Below, piece by piece: positions 16,211 to 24,803 of a stretch of DNA of 64,000 nucleotides. This stretch comes from Caldanaerovirga acetigignens (lineage in GTDB: Bacteria > Bacillota > Thermosediminibacteria > Thermosediminibacterales > Thermosediminibacteraceae), in NCBI RefSeq assembly GCF_900142995.1, contig NZ_FRCR01000008.1:62001-126000 (forward strand). The letters run 5' to 3'. Both the position numbers and the translations under genes were made by a program. Position 1 is the first letter of the stretch; every line of letters begins with the position of its first letter. The notes under the pieces were generated by a model. That model was not told the origin of the DNA, searched no databases, and was given only the letters and a program-made list of their open reading frames with translations.

Positions 16211-16228
16211 TTGTTAATTTTTTAACAA
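16211..16228. promoter_or_regulatory. Rex operator
   Basis: TTGTTAATTTTTTAACAA is a perfect 7-4-7 palindrome that matches the Firmicute Rex consensus TTGTTAAnnnnTTAACAA at every defined base. It lies 26 bp upstream of the -35 box of rex, in the gap after apbE. Binding here would act on rex itself; the distance suggests looping or occlusion of RNA polymerase rather than direct -10/-35 overlap. Confidence 0.88.
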
Positions 16229-16240
16229 TGCATTTAACTA

Positions 16241-17272
16241 CTATTTTTTGAGAGTATAGTCGTTATCGGTTATTTTAAAATTAAGCTCTTTAACACCGGA
16301 TGAGACGTATACTTCTTTGTCTTTCGTTACAAAAATCGCCTCTATATCCGGCAAGTTTTCAACCAGTTCCATGCCGCGCTGTAAACCCAGCGAAAAAACG
16401 GCAGTAGAAAGTGCATCAGCATCTATAGAACTATTCCCTATTATTGTCACGCTCACTAAGCCGTTTTCGACTGGATATCCCGTCAAAGTGTCGAGTATAT
16501 GATGATATCTTTTTCCTCCCTCTTCGAAAAACCTTTCGTACACTCCTGATGTGACCAAAGTCTTATTTTCAGCTTCTATAGTGGCAAATATCTCTCCTCT
16601 CGGCTTAAACGGGTCCTGTATACCTATTTTCCATAGCTGTCCGTTCGGCTTTCTTCCGAGTACGTACACATTTCCACCGAGGTCTGCCACTGCACTTTTC
16701 ATTCCCCTTTCCTTTAATACCTTTATAACTTCATCCGCTGCATAACCTTTCGCAATACCGCCAAGGTCTATAGCCATTCCGGGCTTTTTTAGCATAATAG
16801 TTTTTTCGTTCTCATCGAGCAAAACATCCCTGTAATTTATAAGCTTAAGGGCTTCTATTATTTCGCTTTTCTCGGGTACGTGCGCTTTATCGGTGCCAAT
16901 ACCCCACAGATTCACCAAAGGTCCGACGGTTATATCAAACTTTCCACCGGATAGGTCCGAAAAGTAAAGTCCCCTTTTTATCACGAAAAAGGTATCGGAG
17001 CTGACTTTTACGGGATTCTTACCCGCCGCTTCATTTACCGCCGTAACCTCGCTGTCGCTCGCCCTCGCGTTCATCTTTTTGTCTATCTGTCCGATCCTCT
17101 CAAAAGCAGCGTCAATCGCTTCCGACGCCCCATCGCCGTATGCCGAAATTTTGATAAGCGTATCGAGCTGAAAATTTGTCTTCACCACCGGCTTGTCCTC
17201 AGAACGGCTACAGGAGGTTAAAATGAATATAAGCGCAGAAAGAATGATGCAAGTTAAGATTCTCCTTCTCAT
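16241..17272 (-). CDS. apbE: FAD:protein FMN transferase, lipoprotein
   Basis: ApbE moves FMN from FAD to Thr in extracytoplasmic proteins, here most likely RnfD and RnfG encoded nearby. I place the start at ATG 17272 (MRRRILTCIILSAL), since the promoter's predicted start site is near 17322, too close to the alternative ATG at 17323. The product has a signal peptide with lipobox LTSC, then SGGKFDITVGPLVNLWGIG, MAIDLGGIAKGYAAD, ADLGGNVYVLG and HILDTLTGYPVENGLVSVT, the usual catalytic and Mg2+/FAD-binding blocks of the family. It is the only gene of its transcription unit that I can see. Confidence 0.93.
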   Translation of the reverse strand: MRRRILTCIILSALIFILTSCSRSEDKPVVKTNFQLDTLIKISAYGDGASEAIDAAFERIGQIDKKMNARASDSEVTAVNEAAGKNPVKVSSDTFFVIKRGLYFSDLSGGKFDITVGPLVNLWGIGTDKAHVPEKSEIIEALKLINYRDVLLDENEKTIMLKKPGMAIDLGGIAKGYAADEVIKVLKERGMKSAVADLGGNVYVLGRKPNGQLWKIGIQDPFKPRGEIFATIEAENKTLVTSGVYERFFEEGGKRYHHILDTLTGYPVENGLVSVTIIGNSSIDADALSTAVFSLGLQRGMELVENLPDIEAIFVTKDKEVYVSSGVKELNFKITDNDYTLKK

Positions 17273-17328
17273 CTTCAAAAGGCGACAAGTCTTGTCGCAT
17301 CCACCCCCTTTTCTCAATTTCATACACT

Positions 17329-17356
17329 ATTATATCAATAAATTGATATCCTTCAA
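17329..17356 (-). promoter_or_regulatory. apbE promoter with a perfect dyad in the spacer
   Basis: On the minus strand TTGAAG (17351-17356) and TATAAT (17329-17334) are 16 bp apart. ATATCAATAAATTGATAT (17332-17349) is a perfect 8-2-8 inverted repeat that fills the spacer and overlaps the -10 box, a placement typical of a repressor operator. Confidence 0.6.
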
Positions 17357-17406
17357 ATGTTCAATCAAATATTTTTTTGTACCAATATTTTTTGCTATTA
17401 CTCTCT

Positions 17407-17661
17407 CTATTTCAACAAAATACTGTACATAGTAACTTTATCTAATTTTATCCCCATTTCCTTTGCTTTCTTTATTAGAACATTATACCTGAACATTGCT
17501 GCTTCCAGCCGTGCAATGGCGGCATCTATTTCTTCCGGCTCATTTTTTGCCCACTGAAAGGCTTTTTCAGCTATCTGGAGTTCATTTTTCGCTTCCTCAA
17601 TTTCCCTCAGGATGGATTTATTGTCCTTTTTAGGACGATTGCAGTTACACTTTTTCGCCAT
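17407..17661 (-). CDS. DUF2508 (YaaL-like) protein
   Basis: An 84-residue protein matching the DUF2508/YaaL pattern: ILREIEEAKNELQIAEKAFQWAK, then EIDAAIARLEAAMFRYNVLIKKAKEMG, mostly helical. The N-terminus adds a Cys/Lys-rich patch (KKCNCNRPKK). Function is unknown; Bacillus YaaL lies near recombination genes. It follows folC on the same strand, and its ribosome binding site AAGGGGG lies in the 3' arm of a strong hairpin. Confidence 0.75.
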   Translation of the reverse strand: MAKKCNCNRPKKDNKSILREIEEAKNELQIAEKAFQWAKNEPEEIDAAIARLEAAMFRYNVLIKKAKEMGIKLDKVTMYSILLK

Positions 17662-17667
17662 AAAATA

Positions 17668-17706
17668 GCCCCCTTCTATAATCCATATATATTCACCGAA
17701 GGGGGC
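17668..17706 (-). promoter_or_regulatory. Hairpin that buries the DUF2508 ribosome binding site
   Basis: On the minus strand GCCCCCTTC (17706-17698) pairs perfectly with GAAGGGGGC (17676-17668) around a 21-nt AT-rich loop. The 3' arm is the Shine-Dalgarno of the gene starting at 17661, and TATTTT follows. It begins 20 nt after folC and could act as a weak terminator, a translation lock, or both. Confidence 0.6.
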
Positions 17707-17726
17707 AAAACTTCAACCAACTTCGA

Positions 17727-19031
17727 CTAATTCTTCAAAATACTTCTTACTTTACCAATCAGGTAAAGTGAACCAGCGAAGACCACCAAATCCTCGGAAG
17801 AGGCCATATCCAGTGCCGCTTTAACAGCTTTTTCTATATCGTCGCTTTCGTATACTTCCGGAGTTTTTCCAAAAGTAAGTTTCCTAATTGATTCTGCAAG
17901 CTCTGCTGCCGACAACGCCCTTGGGCTATCAGGTCTTGTGGTGATTATCGAATCTGCTATCGGAGTTATTTCACTCAACATATCAACGTAATCCTTATCA
18001 CTTAAAATGCCTATCACGAGTATAATCCTCTTTTCGGGGAAATATTTCAATAAAGCTTCTTTTAGCACCCGAATCCCTGCAATGTTGTGAGCACCGTCGA
18101 TCAACACGTAAGGATTTTCTTTCAATATCTCTAGTCTCCCGGGCCATCGGGCTTTTTCAAGGCCTTTTCTCACCGCTTCAGAAGGTATATCAATTCCATA
18201 GCGCTGCAGGGCTTCTACCGCAACCACCGCAGTAGCAGCATTGTCCAGTTGATGGTCCCCTAAAAGCCTTATTTTCAGTTGTTGGTAATTGTGCTTTGAA
18301 GTCTTGAGGTCAAAAGTCTGGCCTTCCACACCCCAATTTATTAGGCGGTAGCTCGCCTCTTTTTCAACCTTCACCAGCGATGAGTTCAGCTTACTGCACG
18401 TTTCTTCGATAACCTTCATGGCTTCCTCATCCTGCGGTGCAGTTACCGTAGCCCTGCCTGGTTTGATTATTCCGCACTTTTCCCTTGCAATTTCTGTCAG
18501 CGTGCTGCCAAGGTACTGCTGGTGGTCGTAGCTGATGGGTGTGATGACACTTACAAGAGGAGTTATTACGTTGGTCGCATCGAACCTTCCACCCATCCCC
18601 ACTTCCAGCACCAGGAAATCCACCTTTTGTTCCTTGAAGTAAAGAAAACCGAGAGCCGTCACTACTTCGAACTCTGTGGGGACACTCCAGCCCTTTTTTT
18701 CCATCTCTTCGACCGCGTTTTTCACCTTTTCGGTGAGCCTTGCGATGTCATCGTCGGGGATATTTCGGCCGTCAACCTTTATCCTCTCGTTGAACACTTC
18801 CAGGTAGGGCGAAATATAAAGCCCAACCCGGTAACCTGCAGCCCTCAAAATAGAATCTATCATGGCGCAGGTAGAACCCTTGCCGTTGGTGCCAGCCACG
18901 TGTAATATTTTGATTCCTTCCTGGGGATTTCCCAGGATTTCTAGCAATTTTTTTATTCTATCCAATCCTAACCTTATACCGAATTTTGTAAGTCCATGAA
19001 TATACTCTAGGGCTTCCTTATAACTCAGCAT
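17727..19031 (-). CDS. folC: Folylpolyglutamate synthase / dihydrofolate synthase
   Basis: A Mur-ligase-like enzyme that adds glutamate to folates (and in many bacteria to dihydropteroate). Start is ATG 19031 (MLSYKEALEYIHG) with AAGGAG eight bases upstream. Motifs: GTNGKGSTCAMIDSIL (P-loop), VLEVGMGGRFDATNVI, SYDHQQYLG, GDHQLDNAATAV and LIDGAHNIAG. Length 434 is normal. The ribosome binding site overlaps the valS stop, so it is co-transcribed with valS. Confidence 0.94.
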   Translation of the reverse strand: MLSYKEALEYIHGLTKFGIRLGLDRIKKLLEILGNPQEGIKILHVAGTNGKGSTCAMIDSILRAAGYRVGLYISPYLEVFNERIKVDGRNIPDDDIARLTEKVKNAVEEMEKKGWSVPTEFEVVTALGFLYFKEQKVDFLVLEVGMGGRFDATNVITPLVSVITPISYDHQQYLGSTLTEIAREKCGIIKPGRATVTAPQDEEAMKVIEETCSKLNSSLVKVEKEASYRLINWGVEGQTFDLKTSKHNYQQLKIRLLGDHQLDNAATAVVAVEALQRYGIDIPSEAVRKGLEKARWPGRLEILKENPYVLIDGAHNIAGIRVLKEALLKYFPEKRIILVIGILSDKDYVDMLSEITPIADSIITTRPDSPRALSAAELAESIRKLTFGKTPEVYESDDIEKAVKAALDMASSEDLVVFAGSLYLIGKVRSILKN

Positions 19032-19045
19032 GAGGATATCTCCTT

Positions 19046-21694
19046 TCAACTTCCTCCACTAAGTATTTTCAATCTAGCCTCTATGCGCTTTAGTATATCG
19101 AGATAGTCCTTCTCCTTTTGCTTTTCCTTTTCCACAACATCCTTCGGAGCTTTTGCGAGGAAATTGTGGTTTGAAAGTTTTTTCCTGACTGATGCAATTT
19201 CTTTTTCCAAATCCGACTTTTCCTTTTGTAACCTTGCGACTTCTGCTTCCAGGTCCACCAGCCCCTCCATGGGGATGAATATTTCCGCACCCCTTATGAC
19301 GCAGCTCATGGCTTTGCCGGGGGCAGGATTTCCTTCAGGGATGAAATCTGCTTCTGAAACTTTTGCTAGGGCCTTTATTATTTCAATGTTTTGCCTAAGC
19401 AGCTCGTGGGTTTTTGCATCACCAGTTCTAACCACCGCTTTTGCCTTCTTGGAAGGAGGCACGTTCATCTCCGCTCTGATGTTTCTGATGCCTCTCACCG
19501 CATCCATGAGAAGTTGCATATTGACTGCATCTTCAAATTGCCAATCGGGTCTGTATTCCGGCCAGGCTGACACCATTATGCTCCTTCCCTCATGTGGCAG
19601 GTGCTGCCATATCTCTTCCGTGATAAAAGGCATGAATGGGTGCAGCAGCCTCAAAACTCTCTCCAGCACCGTATAAAGCACCTGCTTGGTTCTCATTTTT
19701 GCCGATTCGTCCTCGCCGTAAAGGTCTATCTTTGCCATTTCGATGTACCAGTCGCAAAACTCGCTCCAGAAAAAGTCGTAGACCTTCTGGGCCGCCATCC
19801 CGACCTCAAATCTTTCTAAAAACTCCGTAACGTCCCTCGTCACATCGTTGAGCCTTGACAAAATCCAGCGGTCCTTGAGCGACAGCTTATCAATTTCTAC
19901 CTCTCCTGGTTCGAAATCTTCCAGGTTCATCATCACGAAGCGGGAAGCGTTCCATATCTTGTTTGCAAAATTCCTGCTGTGCTCCGCTTTCTCCCACGAA
20001 AACCTTATATCGTTTCCCGGAGTGTTGCCAGTGCAAAGTGCGAATCTAAGGGTGTCAGCACCGTACTTTTCTATGACCTCCAACGGGTCTATGCCGTTGC
20101 CCAGAGATTTGCTCATCTTGCGACCCTGAGCGTCTCTCACAAGGCCGGTTATCGCCACGTATTTAAACGGTTCTTTTTTCATGAATTCCATCGCCATAAA
20201 TATCATGCGGGCCACCCAGAAGAATATGATATCATAGCCAGTGACCAGCACTGTGGTCGGGTAAAAATAATCGAGGTCCTCAGTCTGGTCAGGCCACCCC
20301 AAGGTGGAGAAGGGCCATAGTGCCGAACTGAACCAGGTATCCAAAACATCGGGGTCCTGTTCCAAAGAAGTTCCGCCGCATTTTGTGCATTTTGCAGGGG
20401 TTTCCCGAGAAACTATGGTTTCTCCGCAATCCTGGCAATACCAGGCGGGAATCCTGTGACCCCACCAGAGCTGCCTTGAAATACACCAGTCGTGGATATT
20501 CTCTAGCCAGTTAATGTAAATTTTTGTAAACCTCTCCGGTACGAACTGCACCTTTCCCTGCTTTACTACCTCTATGGCGGGCTCCGCCAGAGGCTTCATC
20601 CTGACGAACCATTGCTTTGAAACCATTGGCTCTACAACGGTATCGCACCTGTAACACTTGCCGACGCTGTGGGTTAGGTCTTCTATCTTTGCCATGAAGT
20701 CTTTTTCTTTCAATTCTTCTACCATAGCCTTCCGGCACTCGTACCTGTCTTGTCCTTTAAACTTTCCTGCGCTTTCGTTCATCCGCCCTTCTTCATCCAT
20801 CACCTTGATTATAGGCAATCCGTGCCTGAGGCCTATTTCAAAGTCGTTGGGGTCATGGCCAGGGGTTATCTTCACGGCACCGGTGCCGAACTGCATATCC
20901 ACGTACTCGTCGGCGATTACAGGAATTTCCCTTCCCACCAGCGGCAATATCACGGTCTTTCCGATATATGCCCTGTACCTTTCATCGGCGGGATTTACTG
21001 CTACCGCCGTATCTCCCAAGATGGTCTCTGGCCTGGTGGTCGCCACCGTTATGTGCCCCGAACCATCGCTAAAGGGGTATTTCACGTAATAGAGCTTATC
21101 CTGCCTTTCCTCGTGTTCCACCTCTATATCGGAAAGAGTGGTCTTGCAGGTGGGGCACCAGTTTACGATATAATCGCCCCGGTATATCAGGCCCTTTTCG
21201 TAAAGCCTCACGAACACTTCCCTCACGGCACGGCTGAGCCCTTCGTCCAGGGTAAATCTGAACCTTGACCAGTCACAAGAAGCTCCGAGTTTTTTCAGCT
21301 GGTTTACTATGGTGTTGCCGTACTTTTCCTTCCAGGCCCAAACCCTCTCGAGGAACTTTTCCCTTCCGAGGTCGTATTTGGAAAGCCCTTCCTCCGCCAA
21401 CTGCTCCTTCACCTTAGCTTCCGTAGCAATCCCCGCATGGTCGGTGCCGGGCAGCCACAGCGTCGGATATCCTTTCATTCTTTTATACCTTATCAGGATG
21501 TCCTGGATGGTGTTGTTCAGAGCATGTCCGAGATGGAGGTTGCCGGTCACGTTGGGCGGAGGGATAACTATGGTGAAGGGTTCCTTCTCCGGCTCGATCT
21601 TCGCCCTGAAAAACTCGTTTTCTTCCCAGAACTTATACCATTTTTCCTCTACCTTCTTAGGGTCGTAAACGGAAGGAATATCGGAAAAAGCCAT
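19046..21694 (-). CDS. valS: Valyl-tRNA synthetase
   Basis: A class Ia synthetase of 882 residues charging tRNA-Val. HIGH motif is [14 protein letters not shown], the CP1 editing domain contains the typical [15 protein letters not shown], the zinc-binding motif is CTKCGG, and KMSKS is [14 protein letters not shown]. The C-terminus has the Val-specific coiled-coil arm ([20 protein letters not shown]). A T-box leader precedes it. Confidence 0.96.
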   Translation of the reverse strand: MAFSDIPSVYDPKKVEEKWYKFWEENEFFRAKIEPEKEPFTIVIPPPNVTGNLHLGHALNNTIQDILIRYKRMKGYPTLWLPGTDHAGIATEAKVKEQLAEEGLSKYDLGREKFLERVWAWKEKYGNTIVNQLKKLGASCDWSRFRFTLDEGLSRAVREVFVRLYEKGLIYRGDYIVNWCPTCKTTLSDIEVEHEERQDKLYYVKYPFSDGSGHITVATTRPETILGDTAVAVNPADERYRAYIGKTVILPLVGREIPVIADEYVDMQFGTGAVKITPGHDPNDFEIGLRHGLPIIKVMDEEGRMNESAGKFKGQDRYECRKAMVEELKEKDFMAKIEDLTHSVGKCYRCDTVVEPMVSKQWFVRMKPLAEPAIEVVKQGKVQFVPERFTKIYINWLENIHDWCISRQLWWGHRIPAWYCQDCGETIVSRETPAKCTKCGGTSLEQDPDVLDTWFSSALWPFSTLGWPDQTEDLDYFYPTTVLVTGYDIIFFWVARMIFMAMEFMKKEPFKYVAITGLVRDAQGRKMSKSLGNGIDPLEVIEKYGADTLRFALCTGNTPGNDIRFSWEKAEHSRNFANKIWNASRFVMMNLEDFEPGEVEIDKLSLKDRWILSRLNDVTRDVTEFLERFEVGMAAQKVYDFFWSEFCDWYIEMAKIDLYGEDESAKMRTKQVLYTVLERVLRLLHPFMPFITEEIWQHLPHEGRSIMVSAWPEYRPDWQFEDAVNMQLLMDAVRGIRNIRAEMNVPPSKKAKAVVRTGDAKTHELLRQNIEIIKALAKVSEADFIPEGNPAPGKAMSCVIRGAEIFIPMEGLVDLEAEVARLQKEKSDLEKEIASVRKKLSNHNFLAKAPKDVVEKEKQKEKDYLDILKRIEARLKILSGGS

Positions 21695-21723
21695 TATGAT
21701 ACATCTCCTCCTTTCAATACTCG

Positions 21724-21980
21724 AGAAAAACTTAAGGCCTTTCGCCCTGATTTAAGGACGAAAGGCCTCTTTCGCGGTACCACCTTAGTTCCCGGACTTT
21801 CAAATCCGGGCTCTCAAAAATATAACGGTAAAAACCGGCTCCAGCTACTTTTCGCCGAAGCGGCTCAGGGGCGACCTTCAAAAGCTGCCCTTAAGAAGGC
21901 TTTCAGCCAGTGGCCTCCCTCTCTTTATAAGGGCGGGCTTCCTACTCCTCCCCGTCAAAGCCTTTGAAATCTCAATTTTA
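21724..21980 (-). promoter_or_regulatory. Val-specific T-box leader of valS
   Basis: The minus strand has the T-box sequence AAGGTGGTACCGCG (21786-21773), followed by a terminator in which AGGCCTTTCG pairs with CGAAAGGCCT (within 21735-21768) before a T run. Upstream lie GAGTAGGAA and CTGAAA stem I elements. The 3' side of the stem I loop reads GAAGGTCGCC, giving a GTC (Val) specifier at about 21875-21873. Uncharged tRNA-Val should block the terminator and switch on valS-folC. Confidence 0.9.
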
Positions 21981-21986
21981 TTGTAT

Positions 21987-22015
21987 ATTTTACCTTCAGG
22001 CTCTTGCTTTGTCAA
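21987..22015 (-). promoter_or_regulatory. valS promoter
   Basis: TTGACA (22015-22010) and TAAAAT (21992-21987) on the minus strand are separated by exactly 17 bp and start transcription just before the T-box. Confidence 0.8.
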
Positions 22016-22167
22016 GGGCATCTAGCTTTTTCACACGATCGGCATTTCAAACCCAGGCACTCACGCTTATTCTCAACAAAAACCTTATCCACACAAGCAT
22101 CTGGCGATATATGCCGTCCTCAATCCTTTTGGGACTGCAATTTATGCACGCTGCCGCTGTCTATTGG

Positions 22168-22587
22168 TCAAAAAGTCCCTAAATCATTAATTATTTCTTC
22201 CACAGTACTGACTGCATCCTCGGCCAATTCCACGGCTTTTGTAGCTATTTCCCTATTATACACCTTCGCGGGAATACCGTCCGGCAGGCCGTTAGGATAT
22301 CTTGTGGGAATGTAATAGCCGTCTAATACAGACCATTTTTCACACTTTTCTCCTATCTTTTCATCATATTGGGCGGCCTTCCGGGCTAATACGTTCACCG
22401 AATGGCCCAGGACTATAGCTTCCCCCATAGCATATAAAAGAGCTTTAATGGCTTTTTCAGCCACTTGCTGGGCTAAAAAGCAAGCGATATGGTAGCCGCC
22501 TTGTTCAGCCAACATCCTTGCCCACTTCAAGTCTTCTTTTGCCTGTTCCAGCCATCTCTTACCCTCTTCCATCCCCGACCTTCTCAT
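22168..22587 (-). CDS. HEPN-domain protein (partner of MNT nucleotidyltransferase)
   Basis: A 139-residue protein whose pattern WLEQAKEDLKWARMLAEQGGYHIACFLAQQVAEKAIKALL is the classic HEPN helix pair. It overlaps the upstream MNT gene by 29 bp. In known HEPN/MNT modules the HEPN protein is an RNase toxin with RxxxxH; that motif is not obvious here, and the closest segment is GHSVNVLARKA. It may therefore be an inactive or nucleic-acid-binding member. It probably begins at ATG 22587 or at the internal ATG six codons in. Confidence 0.85.
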   Translation of the reverse strand: MRRSGMEEGKRWLEQAKEDLKWARMLAEQGGYHIACFLAQQVAEKAIKALLYAMGEAIVLGHSVNVLARKAAQYDEKIGEKCEKWSVLDGYYIPTRYPNGLPDGIPAKVYNREIATKAVELAEDAVSTVEEIINDLGTF

Positions 22588-22921
22588 ACAGCACCCTCCC
22601 CTCGGCAGCAGCCCTTCTGAAAAAAGGCTTTTCCTTTATAGTTTGCCATTCTTCAGGCGTATAAACAAGTATATCTGCAGCTACTCTAGGAGCTATTTTC
22701 CTATAGATAAAACCTATCCGCTCGATAAAGGGCAAATCGCTCTTTAAAATAGCTATAATATCAAGATCGGTAAAAAGGTCCTCACGCCCACCGGCATAAG
22801 ACCCGAAGAGCAATATTTTTTCCGCTCCGAGCTTTTTTAGTTCTGCTGTGATTCTTTCCAGTTCACTTTTCAGCAGAGCTTTGTACTCTTTTTCCGTCCT
22901 TTTTACATCCATTGCCCTCAT
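22559..22921 (-). CDS. Minimal nucleotidyltransferase (MNT) of a HEPN/MNT module
   Basis: A 120-residue protein with the nucleotidyltransferase core: ILLFGSYAGGRE then FTDLDIIAIL (GSxxxGx ... DxD) and a later Asp in AADILVYTPEEW. Such proteins adenylylate and silence the partner HEPN RNase in type VII toxin-antitoxin systems. MNT first, then HEPN with overlapping frames, is the usual order. A clear promoter lies upstream. Confidence 0.87.
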   Translation of the reverse strand: MRAMDVKRTEKEYKALLKSELERITAELKKLGAEKILLFGSYAGGREDLFTDLDIIAILKSDLPFIERIGFIYRKIAPRVAADILVYTPEEWQTIKEKPFFRRAAAEGRVLYEKVGDGRG

Positions 22922-22959
22922 TCCCTAGGAAATAATTGTGGAGGTTATTATTATGTTTC

Positions 22960-22988
22960 ATATTAGCATAATAGCAAATTTTTGTAAA
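22960..22988 (-). promoter_or_regulatory. Promoter of the MNT-HEPN pair
   Basis: On the minus strand TTTACA (22988-22983) and TAATAT (22965-22960) are 17 bp apart, about 40 bp before the MNT start. Confidence 0.6.
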
Positions 22989-23061
22989 TAAAAGCCTTTT
23001 TCCCTGCAAATCCTCTCTTACAATTATATATATAATCCTAAAGTAAGGTGAATTCTTTCAG

Positions 23062-23226
23062 TCAATTTTTGCGCCGTTGATATCTTTTGTATTGAAAATA
23101 TGTTCTTGTCCTTCTGATATATTTACTCTTGCGGATCGTTTTTCGATCTCTTCGGAACTTCCAAACTATCTCGCCGATATTTTGCCCTTTTATAAAAGAA
23201 GCTTTTCTGATATCATCAGCCGTCAT
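23062..23226 (-). pseudogene. Possible IS21-family IstA N-terminal remnant
   Basis: A 54-codon frame starts one base after the stop of the upstream ABC permease. It reads MTADDIRKASFIKGQNIG then EIVWKFRRDRKTIRK. This resembles the opening helix-turn-helix of IS21 transposases (ITxxDIRxxYFxEGxSIREIARxLxxSRxTVRKY), but two or three key residues are altered and the rest is basic and non-matching. No IstB or ends were found. It could equally be a chance open frame. Confidence 0.35.
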
Positions 23227-23227
23227 A

Positions 23228-24019
23228 TCAATCCGCCCTCAGAACAAAAGTATTGCCGGTTTCGAAGCACTTAAGTCCCCGCGAAAAGACGACGCAACCG
23301 ACAACGTTCAGGAGTACAGCGAATCTCAGGCTCCCCAGTATCCACCAATAAACCCGGTTATAAATCACCTGAACGGGGACGTAAGAGATGAAACCCGCAG
23401 GAATTACGGTGAATATTATCCATTTGGCCGCTCCCCTGAATATCCAGTTGGGGTACGTGTTGAAGGTGATCAGGGCGTTGTATAATTCTGTACCGATACC
23501 GTCGGCTGACTTGAGGAAAAAGCCAAGTGAACCTAGGATGAGGAGAAAGCCGTGGATGATTGCAGCCGAGATCACCGACATCAGCAAGAATAATAAAATC
23601 GCCAGCAATTCAGGTTTCAGTATTATAAAGCTGATAAACCATATTGCGGCTTCCAGCAAATCTATAAGCTGCATTCTGGCGATCAAGAGGTGAAAGAGTG
23701 CATTTTTAGGTCTTACAAGGTAGTACTCCAGCTTGCCCTCGTTGATAATCGCCGGGACCTTGTAAACATTGTAGAACACGCTGACCAACGCCAAAGCAAC
23801 GTTCAGAACGGCCCATATAGTGAATAAATGGACGAACTGCCATTCGGAAATATTGGGAAACCTCCTGAAAAACACCCACCAGAAGACCAGCCAGATGGCA
23901 CTGTTTAAGAGGGAGCCGAACAGGGCTATAAGACTACTGACCCTGTATTCCAAAAGCTCTTTAGCGTTAACGTGAAAGTAACCCAAAAACAGCCCTAGGT
24001 ATTTACCCGCCGTTAACAT
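23228..24019 (-). CDS. ABC-2 type transporter permease (COG3694-like)
   Basis: A 263-residue, six-helix integral membrane protein. It contains SLIALFGSLLNSAIWLVFWWVFF, then LEYYLVRPKNALFHLL, ending CFETGNTFVLRAD. The YYLVRP segment is typical of permeases in three-gene uncharacterised exporters (COG4586 ATPase, COG4587 and COG3694 permeases). Its start overlaps the preceding permease gene by 17 bp. Substrate unknown; some relatives have been linked to drug export. Confidence 0.82.
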   Translation of the reverse strand: MLTAGKYLGLFLGYFHVNAKELLEYRVSSLIALFGSLLNSAIWLVFWWVFFRRFPNISEWQFVHLFTIWAVLNVALALVSVFYNVYKVPAIINEGKLEYYLVRPKNALFHLLIARMQLIDLLEAAIWFISFIILKPELLAILLFLLMSVISAAIIHGFLLILGSLGFFLKSADGIGTELYNALITFNTYPNWIFRGAAKWIIFTVIPAGFISYVPVQVIYNRVYWWILGSLRFAVLLNVVGCVVFSRGLKCFETGNTFVLRAD

Positions 24020-24803
24020 CCAGGCGTTTCACCCCCATCCGGTATACTGACATCCCGATAAAGAATAGCAAAATGCATATAAAAATCTGTTCCGCCATAA
24101 GGCTCCAAACTTGAGTAATGTCACAATCTACAAACAATTTGGCAGGGGCGTATACCATAAACCGGAAAGGAAGCCACTCCGACAGCCTGCGGAGAAAAGG
24201 CGGAAACAAAGTAATGGGTATTATCATTCCTCCAAGCAGCATCTGCAGCCTGGAATAAACCAGGAAAAAGGGTGATACATCCTCCACCCAGAACGCGAGA
24301 AACCCGACGGTGATCATTCCGATCAGGTCGGCCAGCATCGCTAGGGCCACCGTTACCATAAGAAAAGGCAACGCAGATAAGCCAGGAAGGTATGGTCCTA
24401 TCATAACGGACATGACGGCATATCCCACCATAAGGGTGGATATGAACCTCACCATCCGTTCCCCGAAACTTACGCTCAACTGAAATAATAGATAGTTATA
24501 AGGCCGGGCGAGGGTATAGCTGACGGCTCCGGTTCGAATATCCTCTTCCACTTTCTGATACACCCTGGGGCGCGAAATAACGATGGACTCGGTAAATACC
24601 AGGTACCAGAGCATCTGTTTCAGGTCAAACCCGCCAATCACTCCGGCGCCGGAGCGGCTGTAGGTTACCGTCCATAGATTGACGAATAAAAACAGGATAA
24701 CCACCAGGAACCCCGACCTGAAAATCACTTCGGAAGTATACGCCAGGTAATTCTTTGCGCTCAAAGCGGCAGCAGCTAAGTATTTATCCATCGATTTGAG
24801 CAT
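24003..24803 (-). CDS. ABC-2 type transporter permease (COG4587-like)
   Basis: A 266-residue polytopic membrane protein starting MLKSMDKYLAAAALSAKNYLAY. A segment SRPRVYQKVEEDIRTGAVSYTLARPYNYL parallels the LVRP motif of its partner, consistent with a heterodimeric permease. It overlaps the ATPase gene by 20 bp and the second permease by 17 bp, so the three genes form one tightly coupled unit. Confidence 0.82.
   Translation of the reverse strand: MLKSMDKYLAAAALSAKNYLAYTSEVIFRSGFLVVILFLFVNLWTVTYSRSGAGVIGGFDLKQMLWYLVFTESIVISRPRVYQKVEEDIRTGAVSYTLARPYNYLLFQLSVSFGERMVRFISTLMVGYAVMSVMIGPYLPGLSALPFLMVTVALAMLADLIGMITVGFLAFWVEDVSPFFLVYSRLQMLLGGMIIPITLFPPFLRRLSEWLPFRFMVYAPAKLFVDCDITQVWSLMAEQIFICILLFFIGMSVYRMGVKRLDVNGG

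Noticed and set aside
17211-17300. Short frame MRQDLSPFEDEKENL... starting right after the strong ribosome binding site of apbE
   Set aside because: It runs out of frame through the apbE signal peptide and has no homology or conserved pattern; spacing of 3 nt is too short.
23129-23485. Plus-strand 118-codon frame in the ABC permease region
   Set aside because: It lies antisense to a well-supported membrane protein and has no recognisable pattern.
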